From Actinomycetota bacterium (GTDB lineage: Bacteria; Actinomycetota; Acidimicrobiia; Acidimicrobiales; Microtrichaceae): a stretch of DNA of 64,000 nt. A model generated the notes under the pieces. That model ran no database searches. It saw only the letters and a list, made by a program, of their open reading frames with translations, and was not told the origin of the DNA. The DNA is taken from positions 69,318 to 133,317 of the forward strand of contig JADJBW010000012.1 of NCBI GenBank assembly GCA_016703525.1, written 5' to 3'. Positions 18,073 through 25,343 of the stretch are shown here, one piece after another. Position 1 is the first letter of the stretch. Each line of letters opens with the position of its first letter. The position numbers and the translations under genes were made by a program.

Positions 18073-19335
18073 GTGTCCCATACGCCGCTCGATCCGTCGT
18101 CGCACGAGGCGGTCAACCACTACATCGGCCAGGCCGCCGACATCATCGACCTGTCAGACGAGGTCCGCCGCTCGTTGAGCACGCCGTCGCGTGAGCTGGC
18201 TGTGCAGGTGCCGGTGCGTCTCGACAACGGCGAGCTGCAGATCCTGCACGGGTTCCGGGTGCAACACAACGACTCGCGGGGGCCGTACAAGGGCGGGATC
18301 CGCTACCACCCGAGCGTCGATCTCAACGAGGTGCGGGCGCTCGCGTCGCTCATGACGTGGAAGACGGCGCTGGTCGATCTGCCCTTCGGCGGGGCCAAGG
18401 GCGGGATCGAGGTCGACCCGACCGTCATGAGCGTGTACGAGGTCGAGCGGATGACGCGCCGCTTCACGCTGATGGTCGCCGATCAGCTCGGGCCGTACCG
18501 CGACATTCCCGCGCCCGATGTCAACACCGACGCGCAGGTGATGGCGTGGATCATGGATGAGTTCTCCGACATCAACGGGTATAGCCCGGCGGTGGTGACG
18601 GGGAAGCCGCTTGCGCTCGGCGGCGCGCCCGGGCGCGAGTCCGCCACGGGGCTCGGCTGCGTGTTCGTGCTCGAGGCCTTCCTCGAGGCGAACCACCTGG
18701 ACTTGATCGGCAAGCGGGTCGCGATCCAGGGCTTCGGCAACGTCGGCCGCCACATGGCGTGGGAGCTCTTCCGGCGCGGCGCGAAGGTGACCGCCGTGTC
18801 CGACGTGTCGGGCGGCGTGTTCAACCCGGGCGGGCTCGACATTCCGCAGCTGTCGGATCATGTGCGCAGCGGCAAGCTGCTCAACACCGCGGATGAGGGC
18901 GACCACGTCACCAACGACCAGTTGCTCGGGCTCGGGTGCGACATCCTTGCGCCCGCCGCGCTCGGCGAGGTCATCACCGGGGCGAACGCGGCGTCGATCA
19001 ACGCTCGGGTGGTGCTGGAGGCGGCGAACTACCCGGTGACGCCGTCGGGCGATGTGGCGTTGCGAGAACGAGGCGTCACCGTCATCCCCGACGTGTTGGC
19101 GAACGCCGGGGGCGTGACCGGTTCGTACTTCGAGTGGACGCAGAACATCCAGCAGTTCACGTGGAAGGTGGAGCGGTTCAACTCGGAGCTGCGCGATCGC
19201 CTGGTGACGGCGTTCACCGATGTCAACTCCTTCGCCAAGCTGCACGACTGCTCGCTGCGCGAGGCGGCGTACGCGATCGGGTTGCAGCGCGTGAGCGAGG
19301 CGACCAAGTTGCGCGGCTACCTGAGCGGCGCCTGA
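18073..19335 (+). CDS. gdhA: Glutamate dehydrogenase (Glu/Leu/Phe/Val dehydrogenase family)
   Basis: 420 residues from GTG 18073, preceded by GGAGGTGGGC. Substrate-binding and catalytic elements are in place: GPYKGGIRYHPSV at residues 70-82, PFGGAKGGIEVDP near 104 with the catalytic lysine, and DIPAPDVNTDAQVMAWIMDE near 150. The NAD(P)-binding loop is VAIQGFGNVGRHMAWEL near 220. Length fits the hexameric small-subunit type. It interconverts glutamate and 2-oxoglutarate plus ammonium. Confidence 0.92.
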   Translation: MSHTPLDPSSHEAVNHYIGQAADIIDLSDEVRRSLSTPSRELAVQVPVRLDNGELQILHGFRVQHNDSRGPYKGGIRYHPSVDLNEVRALASLMTWKTALVDLPFGGAKGGIEVDPTVMSVYEVERMTRRFTLMVADQLGPYRDIPAPDVNTDAQVMAWIMDEFSDINGYSPAVVTGKPLALGGAPGRESATGLGCVFVLEAFLEANHLDLIGKRVAIQGFGNVGRHMAWELFRRGAKVTAVSDVSGGVFNPGGLDIPQLSDHVRSGKLLNTADEGDHVTNDQLLGLGCDILAPAALGEVITGANAASINARVVLEAANYPVTPSGDVALRERGVTVIPDVLANAGGVTGSYFEWTQNIQQFTWKVERFNSELRDRLVTAFTDVNSFAKLHDCSLREAAYAIGLQRVSEATKLRGYLSGA

Positions 19336-19340
19336 CCTGA

Positions 19341-19371
19341 GCGGCCGAGCGGCGCGGCCGAGCGGCGCGGC
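19341..19371. repeat. Tandem GC repeat between convergent genes
   Basis: The 13-bp unit GCGGCCGAGCGGC occurs twice and is followed by the first five bases of a third copy. It fills the gap between the gdhA and cysM stop codons. It could fold as a terminator, but there is no T-tail. Confidence 0.6.
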
Positions 19372-19372
19372 G

Positions 19373-20320
19373 TCAGAAGTAGATGACCTGCTCGACCTCG
19401 GCGGCGGCCGAGTCGAGGTCCGAGGTCCACGCGCCGGTCGAGAGGTACTTCCACCCGTAGTCGCACACGATGAACACGATCGTGCCGCGCTCGATGCGGT
19501 CGGCGACCTTGCAGGCACCGGCGAGGGCGGCGCCGGCCGAGATGCCTGCGAACACGCCGATTCCGGCGAGGCGGCGGGTGTGTTCGATCGATTCGCGTGG
19601 GCGCACGATCGACTTGCCGTCGAGCAGGTCGTAGCCGCCCCATTTGTCGAACACGGGTGGGATGTAGCCGTCTTCGAGCGAACGGAGGCCCTCGACGCGT
19701 TCGCCCGATGGAGGCTCGACGGCGAACACCTTGATGTCGGGGTTGCGTTCCTTCAGGTAGGTGCCGACGCCGAGCAGCGTGCCCGACGTGCCGAGCCCGG
19801 CGACGAAGTGGGTGACCGTCGGGCAGTCGTCCCAGATCTCCGGGCCGGTCGTCTCGTAGTGGGCTCGCGGGTTGGCCTCGTTGCCGTACTGGTAGAGGAA
19901 CACCCATTCGGGATGCTCGTCGGCGAGGGCGATCGCCCGGCGGACCGCGCCGTTCGAGCCCTCGGCGCCGGGCGTGGAGATGATCTCGGCTCCGAACACT
20001 TCGAGCATCTGGCGGCGCTCGACCGACACGGAGTCGGGCAGGAGGATCTTGAGGTGATACCCGCGCTCGCGGCAGATCATCGCAAGAGCGATGCCGGTGT
20101 TGCCCGACGAGGGTTCGAGGATGGTCGACCCGGGCCGCAACGTGCCGTCGGCCTCGGCCTCGAGGATCATCTGGCGGGCGATGCGGTCCTTCACCGAGCC
20201 GCCGGGGTTCTGGCCTTCCATCTTCGCGAGCAGGCGCACGTTCGGATTGGGGCTGAGCCGCGACACGTCGACCATCGGCGTCGCGCCGATCATGTCGAGG
20301 ACGGATTCGTACACGGCCAT
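19373..20320 (-). CDS. cysM: Cysteine synthase family protein (CysM/CysK type)
   Basis: 315 residues from ATG 20320. The PLP lysine lies in NPGGSVKDR (K44), the substrate loop is EPSSGNTGIALA near 69, and the phosphate-binding loop is GLGTSGTLLG near 175. The adjacent upstream gene encodes a Mec-type JAMM metalloprotease. In Mycobacterium, Mec, CysO and CysM make cysteine on a protein-bound thiocarboxylate, so this is probably a CysM that uses O-phosphoserine; CysO itself is not encoded here. A strong palindrome lies 26 bp upstream of the start. Confidence 0.85.
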   Translation of the reverse strand: MAVYESVLDMIGATPMVDVSRLSPNPNVRLLAKMEGQNPGGSVKDRIARQMILEAEADGTLRPGSTILEPSSGNTGIALAMICRERGYHLKILLPDSVSVERRQMLEVFGAEIISTPGAEGSNGAVRRAIALADEHPEWVFLYQYGNEANPRAHYETTGPEIWDDCPTVTHFVAGLGTSGTLLGVGTYLKERNPDIKVFAVEPPSGERVEGLRSLEDGYIPPVFDKWGGYDLLDGKSIVRPRESIEHTRRLAGIGVFAGISAGAALAGACKVADRIERGTIVFIVCDYGWKYLSTGAWTSDLDSAAAEVEQVIYF

Positions 20321-20345
20321 CTGGCCTCCCGGTCAGCCTGAACTC

Positions 20346-20372
20346 AATTCCCGACTTACATGGTAGGGAATT
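20346..20372. promoter_or_regulatory. Candidate operator upstream of cysM (Rrf2-type palindrome)
   Basis: The half-sites AATTCCC (20346-20352) and GGGAATT (20366-20372) are perfect inverted repeats around a 13-nt spacer. Allowing one mismatch, the arms extend to TTCCCGAC and GTAGGGAA. The layout resembles binding sites of Rrf2-family regulators such as CymR, which control cysteine metabolism in Bacillus. It is AT-rich compared with its surroundings. Which protein binds is inference. Confidence 0.5.
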
Positions 20373-20390
20373 CGAGGCGGTCCGGCCACG

Positions 20391-20807
20391 TCAGCCCGCG
20401 ACGATCACCACCGGCTCCTCGGTGACGGCGCCGTCGATCATGCGAAACGAGCGCAGCATCGGCGTGTCGTCGCGCAGCGAGACGATGATGTAGTGCCATG
20501 CCGGGTCGGGCGCCTGGGCCACATCGGTGCCCGATGGGTAGGGCTCGGTGTGGGTGTGGGAGTGCATCACGCCGACCACGTCGAGGCCCTCCGCCTCGGC
20601 GAGCCGGTCGACCCGCAGCACGTCGCGGCCGCCGATCGAGTACACCCGCGACGACGCCGCCTCGTTGGCGCACGGCTCGAAGCGGTTGCAGCGGGCCGAC
20701 TCGTCGGGACCGAACGCACCGAGCAGGAGCCCGCACGCCTCGTCGGGCAATTCGGCGAGCGCGTGCGCGGCCATCGCATCGGAGGCGGACTTGGCGAGGT
20801 GCAGCAC
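20391..20807 (-). CDS. mec: Mec-type JAMM/MPN+ metalloprotease
   Basis: 138 residues. The JAMM zinc motif is complete: Glu in ELPDEACGLLLG (E23) and HSHTHTEPYPSGTD (His-x-His, then Ser and Asp at the expected spacing). In Mycobacterium the homologue removes newly made cysteine from the CysO carrier. The cysM gene lies 70 bp downstream with its own palindromic upstream region, so the two act in one pathway but may be regulated separately. Confidence 0.85.
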   Translation of the reverse strand: MLHLAKSASDAMAAHALAELPDEACGLLLGAFGPDESARCNRFEPCANEAASSRVYSIGGRDVLRVDRLAEAEGLDVVGVMHSHTHTEPYPSGTDVAQAPDPAWHYIIVSLRDDTPMLRSFRMIDGAVTEEPVVIVAG

Positions 20808-20858
20808 CTCGCCAATCTAGAACCGGTCGCCGCGGGGGCCGGTACGCTGGGGCCCCCT

Positions 20859-21341
20859 ATGAAGCGGACCACCGACGACGCGACGATCGCCACCAATCGC
20901 CGCTCGCGGCGCGACTACGAACTCGGCGACCACTTCGAGTGCGGGATCGTGCTGCGCGGCAGCGAGGTGAAGTCGCTGCGCGAGTCGAAGGTGCAGATCG
21001 CCGATGCGTTCGGCCAGTTCTCACGTGGCGAATTGTGGCTGCATCAGTTGCACATCGCGCCGTACTCGTTCAGCCAGCACTACTCGGGCCACGACCCGGT
21101 GCGGGTACGCAAGCTGCTGTTGCACCGCCGGGAGCTCAACAAGATCCAGGGCAAGCTGCAGGGCGAGCGGCTGTCGCTCGTGCCGACCCGCATCTATTTC
21201 AAGGAGGGGCGGGTGAAGGTGGAGATCGCCATCGGAAAGGGCCGCACCAAGGCCGACCGCCGCCAGGACATCGCGAAGCGCGATGCCGAACGTGAGACCC
21301 GCCGCGAGATGGGCAGGGCGATGAAGCACGGCGACCGGTAA
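20859..21341 (+). CDS. smpB: SsrA-binding protein SmpB
   Basis: 160 residues from ATG 20859. The oligonucleotide-binding barrel is clear: NRRSRRDYELGDHFECGIVL, then LRGSEVKSLRESKVQIADAF near residue 40, LLLHRRELNKIQGKLQ near 90 and IYFKEGRVKVEIAIGKG near 115. The basic C-terminal tail that mimics the missing codon-anticodon helix is present. It binds tmRNA and delivers it to stalled ribosomes; the tmRNA gene is 2.1 kb downstream on the same strand. Confidence 0.95.
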   Translation: MKRTTDDATIATNRRSRRDYELGDHFECGIVLRGSEVKSLRESKVQIADAFGQFSRGELWLHQLHIAPYSFSQHYSGHDPVRVRKLLLHRRELNKIQGKLQGERLSLVPTRIYFKEGRVKVEIAIGKGRTKADRRQDIAKRDAERETRREMGRAMKHGDR

Positions 21342-21352
21342 TCTCCGCGTTC

Positions 21353-22078
21353 ATGCGTTGGGGAAAATGGGTTGTGCTGGCTGCCGCGTTCTTCGCGGCC
21401 GGAGCGTGCGCGCCGACCGTACCGGCGACGCCGGTGCCGCCGCGCACCGCGCCGCATCCGCTGGTGATCGTGCCGGGGATCGAACTGTTCTGCGAGGTGC
21501 AGACCACCGATTGGGCGGCATGGGAAGACGCCGCTGTCGCCCGCGGCTACCGGCGCGACGAGGTGGTGGTGTTCCGGCCCGATCCGTGCACGTCGAACGT
21601 CGACTCGGCCGCCGGGCTCGCCCAGATCGTCGATCGACTGCTCGAAGCCACCGGCGCCGACAAGGTCGACATCGTGGCGCACTCGATGGGGTCGCTCGCG
21701 AGCCGCTGGTGCATTCGGTTCTCGGGGTGCGGCGGCAAGGTGGCCCACATGGTGGGCGTTGCGGCGGCGAACCACGGCACCATTTGGGCGAACCTGTGCC
21801 CGGTGGCGGTGTGGTCGCGATCGTGCGGCGAACTCGCGCCGCAGTCGTCGATGATCGCGGCGTTGAACGCCGACGACGAGTCGTGGGGCGACGTCGAGTA
21901 CGCCACGTTCAACTCGGTGTGCGACATCGCGATCGTCCCCTACACGTCGACCTTCCTCGACGGAGCGATCAACGTGGACGAGCCGCGGTGCGTGGGTCAC
22001 ACGGGTTGGAAGACCGACGGCCCGACGATCGACTGGTCGCTCGACTGGTTCGCGGGGAGCACCGCCGACTCGCGGTGA
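21353..22078 (+). CDS. Secreted lipase/esterase lipoprotein (class 2 lipase-like)
   Basis: 241 residues. The signal sequence ends in a lipobox-like FFAAGAC, predicting a lipid-anchored outer-face protein. The hydrolase core has PLVIVPGIELFC near residue 40 (in the place of the oxyanion-hole HG motif) and the nucleophile elbow VDIVAHSMGSLASRW near residue 102. Later Asp and His candidates lie in FNSVCDIAIVP and CVGHTGW. Six or more cysteines suggest disulfides. It resembles Bacillus LipA / class 2 lipases. Confidence 0.75.
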   Translation: MRWGKWVVLAAAFFAAGACAPTVPATPVPPRTAPHPLVIVPGIELFCEVQTTDWAAWEDAAVARGYRRDEVVVFRPDPCTSNVDSAAGLAQIVDRLLEATGADKVDIVAHSMGSLASRWCIRFSGCGGKVAHMVGVAAANHGTIWANLCPVAVWSRSCGELAPQSSMIAALNADDESWGDVEYATFNSVCDIAIVPYTSTFLDGAINVDEPRCVGHTGWKTDGPTIDWSLDWFAGSTADSR

Positions 22079-22166
22079 TCCCCCGCTATCCGGCTACTCG
22101 CCGACGGCCTGCGACTCCTCCGCGCCGGCATCGATGTCGGCGTTGGCATCGATGTCGGTGTCGGCA
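22079..22166. repeat. Short imperfect repeat of GATGTCGGC-type units
   Basis: Between the lipase stop and the annotated glycosyltransferase stop the plus strand repeats GCATCGATGTCGGCGTTG-like units several times. Read on the minus strand this is an Asp/Ala-rich peptide (DIDANADIDAGAEE) ending in a stop at 22094. It is probably the true C-terminal tail of the glycosyltransferase, cut off by one base shift at about 22168. Confidence 0.5.
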
Positions 22167-23219
22167 TCAGTCGGCGTCGATGTCGGCCCCGGCGGGCAGC
22201 ACGACCACCTGGGCTCCGCCGAGATCGATGGTCTTCTCGTGGCCGGTCTCGATGATGCTGACGATCTCGTCCGCCATGGGAGGCCACGCGTCGACAGCGG
22301 CCCGGCCGTCGATGCTGGCGGCGCGCAGCGCACGGTCGAACTCGGGGTCGTGGAGCGCACGATCGACGGCGGTGCGAAGCCCTTCGAGGTCGCCCGGCTC
22401 GACGTAGCCCAGGTAGTCGTCGCCGAGCGTGTCGATGATCGCCGGGTGGCGGGTGACGATCACGGGCTTGTGGTACTTCAACGCCTGCAGCAAGACGCTG
22501 TGTCCGCTGCCGCCGCCGCTCGCCTTGAGCGGGATCACCACGAGGCGGCTGCCGGCGACCATCTCCTCGAAACGCCCAGGCGCGAACGTGGTGTCGACGC
22601 GGATGTGGTCGGGCAGATCGGCGGGCAGGCCATTCGCCTCGGTCGCCGAGATCTCGACCTTCTCCTCCAGGCCCTTCGCAACCTCGAGGAACAGGTCGTA
22701 GTCGCGGTTGGTGTAGCCGCCGGTGAACACGTAGTCCTCGCCGGTGGCCTTCCCGAGCGGCAGGCCGACGACCTCGCGGAACGGCAACATGATGACGCGG
22801 TCGCGGCGCAGACGGCCGCCGCGTAGCACCGCCTCCTCCTCGACCGACGAGTCGGCGACGAAGTAGAGGCGGTCATCTGCGAACCAGCGGAGGAAGGCGG
22901 CGAAGCCCTCGCGCATCTTGCGCGACTGGACGATGTTGCCCCACGCGACGATGCGGCGAGGCTGGTGGACGAGGCGCAGCTTGAGCAGCACCAGCACGGG
23001 CACGATGTACCAGCTGATGACCACCACGTCGTCGCCCTCACGCCACGCGGAGCGGTACGCGAAAAGGTTGGGGAGCAGCACGGGCAGGAGCGACAGCTTG
23101 CTGCGCATCTGGTGTTCGCCGAGGCGCGGGTGCATAGCGCGCACCGTTGCGCCGTGGTGCTCCACGAGCAGCTTCACGTCGTGTCCGTATGAGTTCGGGC
23201 TATCGGTGACGATGACCAC
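22167..23219 (-). CDS. Glycosyltransferase, GT4-like
   Basis: 350 residues from ATG 23219. The C-terminal half has the GT-B features GEDYVFTGGYTNRDYDLFLE near 180, APGRFEEMVAGSRLVVIPL near 230, and the donor-binding turn SGGGSGHSVLLQALKYHKPV near 252. The N-terminal half is shorter than in typical members and holds one hydrophobic stretch (VVISWYIVPVLVLLKL). A sugar donor cannot be assigned. The frame ends in DIDAD; a longer acidic tail may follow after a one-base shift. Confidence 0.75.
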   Translation of the reverse strand: MVIVTDSPNSYGHDVKLLVEHHGATVRAMHPRLGEHQMRSKLSLLPVLLPNLFAYRSAWREGDDVVVISWYIVPVLVLLKLRLVHQPRRIVAWGNIVQSRKMREGFAAFLRWFADDRLYFVADSSVEEEAVLRGGRLRRDRVIMLPFREVVGLPLGKATGEDYVFTGGYTNRDYDLFLEVAKGLEEKVEISATEANGLPADLPDHIRVDTTFAPGRFEEMVAGSRLVVIPLKASGGGSGHSVLLQALKYHKPVIVTRHPAIIDTLGDDYLGYVEPGDLEGLRTAVDRALHDPEFDRALRAASIDGRAAVDAWPPMADEIVSIIETGHEKTIDLGGAQVVVLPAGADIDAD

Positions 23220-23309
23220 GATCCCTCCATCGTCGTCATGCCTGTTAGGGCGGTTTCAGTTGGGCGGGCGACCACGACCGGGCGGACGGTGGCGCGCCGC
23301 CACACTAAG

Positions 23310-23340
23310 TTTCGGCAAAGCTTCGGCAAAGCCCGAAACG
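23310..23340. repeat. Tandem and inverted repeat upstream of ssrA
   Basis: TTCGGCAAAGC occurs twice in tandem (23312-23322 and 23323-23333). The pair is framed by GTTTCGG (23310-23316) and CCGAAAC (23334-23340), which are reverse complements. It lies between the divergent glycosyltransferase start and ssrA and may be a regulator site for either. Confidence 0.45.
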
Positions 23341-23424
23341 AGTGAACGGCGTTAATATTCGGCGAAATGCGTGTGGGTAGTTCCCCCAGCGGCCCCCGAG
23401 GGCGCGCAGGGGGGCCTCAACGGC

Positions 23425-23430
23425 TACCCT
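23425..23430 (+). promoter_or_regulatory. Possible -10 element of ssrA
   Basis: TACCCT lies 15 bases before the mature tmRNA 5' end, compatible with a short RNase P-removed leader. No convincing -35 element was seen, so support is weak. Confidence 0.3.
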
Positions 23431-23445
23431 TGGCAGCGCACCCAC

Positions 23446-23824
23446 GGGGCTGACTGGTTTCGACGTTCGGATCCGGAAGCCGCGTGCGACCCGAGTTGCT
23501 CAGACTCGTTAATCGGGGCACAAAAAAGAACCGCCAACAGCGAGTTCGCTCTCGCCGCCTGATTTTTCAGACGGTATGAGAGAAATCGTGACCAGCAATG
23601 GCGCACGGGGCCAGACCACTGCAGCCCGGCAACAGAAGCAGTGGTGGACGGCAGGGAGAGACCGCTGGCGGCGTGAAAGAACGCTGACTTCGAGGAAAGA
23701 CTCGGCGGAGAACTTCGGTTCAATCGACCCGGCGACGCGTTAACCGCAAGGCGCACTCTCGGGAATGGTCGTAGCACGTCAGGTAACCGCCGAGCGGACG
23801 GGAGTTCGATTCTCCCCAGCTCCA
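23446..23824 (+). ncRNA. ssrA: Transfer-messenger RNA (tmRNA)
   Basis: The acceptor stem pairs GGGGCTG at 23446 with CAGCTCC before 23824 (one G-U pair). The T-arm is GGGAG, loop TTCGATT, CTCCC just before it. The 5' region GGGGCTGACTGGTTTCGACG is the conserved tmRNA start. The resume codon is probably GCA at 23518, giving a tag ending QKRTANSEFALAA and a stop at 23560-23562; the ALAA end is the universal degradation signal. The CCA is not encoded. Together with SmpB it rescues stalled ribosomes. Its 3' end serves as the integration site of the neighbouring island. Confidence 0.95.
23800..23824 (+). other. Left attachment site (attL) of the genomic island, within ssrA
   Basis: The tmRNA T-arm and acceptor 3' strand are a classic target for tyrosine integrases. 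The integrase gene begins about 220 bp downstream. I found no second copy of this 3' segment elsewhere in the window, so the core length and attR remain undefined. Confidence 0.5.
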
Positions 23825-23830
23825 CGGCGA

Positions 23831-23873
23831 GATCCGCAGTCATCCTCCGATGGCTGCGGATCCCTTGTTTTTC
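23831..23873 (+). terminator. Rho-independent terminator of ssrA
   Basis: The arms GATCCGCAG (23831-23839) and CTGCGGATC (23854-23862) form a perfect 9-bp stem with a 14-nt loop, followed at once by CCTTGTTTTT. It begins seven bases after the mature tmRNA end, that is, on the island side of the presumed crossover. Confidence 0.8.
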
Positions 23874-24043
23874 GGGGGTTTTGGGGAGCCGGTTCCGCAG
23901 TTGTCCGAGCTTGTCTGCACTCATTTCTGGCGCGTTACTCCCCCGGTTACTCCCCCCAAGCGGGTTCGTGTGCGGTACCGTCGTGAGGATTCGGTTGCTC
24001 CCGCCGACCTCCGGGACGCCTCCTCATCCACCCGGGAGACCCC

Positions 24044-25296
24044 TTGGCACGCAAGCCGCGACAGAAGCGCACCTACCTCGGCGACGGCTCGATGTCGGTC
24101 GCTGCAAAGAATCCGAATGGCTCGGGCTCGGTGTACTACGAGCCGCCCTCCGTCCGCCCCGATGGTCGGGAGAGGGCCGGCCGATGGCGTGCCACCTACA
24201 CGGACGGCGATGGCAAGACGCGCCGAGTCACGGCAGCGACCCGGAGCGAGGTGGGGCTCGACGTGATGAGCGGATCCGCGAGCTGGACACGCCGTCACGG
24301 CTGTCGAGCAAGTTCGACGCCGACACCACGGTGACCGAACTGCTGGAGTGGTGGCTCGAGACCGTCGCCCGCCACCAGGTGAAGGTGTCGACGCTCGACA
24401 GCTACCGGCGATTCGCGAGCTACCTCACCGACGGCATCGGGTCGGAGCGGATCGCCGACGTGAGCGCCGAGGGACTCACGGCATGGCAGTCCGGACTGAT
24501 GGACAAGTACGCGCCATACACCGTGCTCAACTGCCGGAAGGTGTGCCGCCAGGCGTTCCTCGAAGCGATGAAGCTCGGGCTCATCGCCGGCAATCCGTTC
24601 GACCTCGTGAAGGCCCCTCGCGCAAAGCGTCAGACCGCCGGGCGAGCCCTATCCCCCGCCGAGGCGAAATCACTGATCAGCGCAGCGCAGGACCTCCGAT
24701 ACGGCGCGGCGATCACGTTGCTGTTCTGCCAGGGCTGGAGAGTCAGCGAGGTACTGGGGCTGGCATGGGGAGACCTCGATCTCGACGCCGGCACGGCGCG
24801 GATTCGACGCGGAGCTGCATACACGACGTCAACCGGGACGGCGCTCGGGCCGACGAAGACCTCCGGAGCGGAGGGCGTCCACTTCCTCGCGCCGATCTCG
24901 GTTGCCCGCCTCAGGAGGCACCTAGACGATCAGACCGCCGAGCGCGAGCGCTCGTCGACGCCATGGCCCGCTCACGTCTACGACGGCGAAGAGCTGTCGA
25001 TGGTGTTCACGACTCAGGCCGGCGGTCTCGTGAACCGCCAAGCGGTGGTGACCGACATCGGCCGCGCTGCCAAGAAGACCAAGCTCGACCCAGTCGGCAT
25101 CGCCACCCACACCGGTCGACGCACCGTCATCACAGCGCTCTACGCCAACGGCAACCTCGACCTCGGCGACGTCGCTCGCCACGTCGGCCACTCCGACACC
25201 AAGACAACGGCCAGCTACTTGCGGGACCTGGGCCAGCGTCCGGCCGACACGGCGAGAGCGGCGGCACGACTGCTGGATCCGACCTTCGGGGAGTGA
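24044..25296 (+). CDS. int: Tyrosine recombinase/integrase of the ssrA island, frameshifted
   Basis: Two frames join into about 418 residues. The first starts at TTG 24044 with MARKPRQKRTYLGDGS and a beta-sheet arm-binding domain (GSGSVYYEPP, GRWRATYTDGDGKTRR). The frame shifts near 24255 and continues RRDERIRELD, then the core-binding domain (TVTELLEWWLETVARHQVKV). The catalytic domain has Arg in QGWRVSEVLGLAWGDL, His-x-x-Arg in THTGRRTVI, His in RHVGHSDTKTTASYL, and Tyr in that last motif. One base corrects the frame. Its position next to the ssrA 3' end and its family agree with integration there. Confidence 0.85.
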
Positions 25297-25343
25297 GTCC
25301 GACGGCGTTCAACCGGCAATCGCCCAGCCCGGTTGCGAACGGC

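Noticed and set aside
22094..22190. Short repeats as a CRISPR array
   Set aside because: The units are coding-like, imperfect and without spacers of constant length. No CRISPR array or cas gene was seen anywhere in the window.
23371..23562. Open frame ending in FALAA as a small protein
   Set aside because: It is the tag-coding part of tmRNA read together with upstream non-coding DNA.
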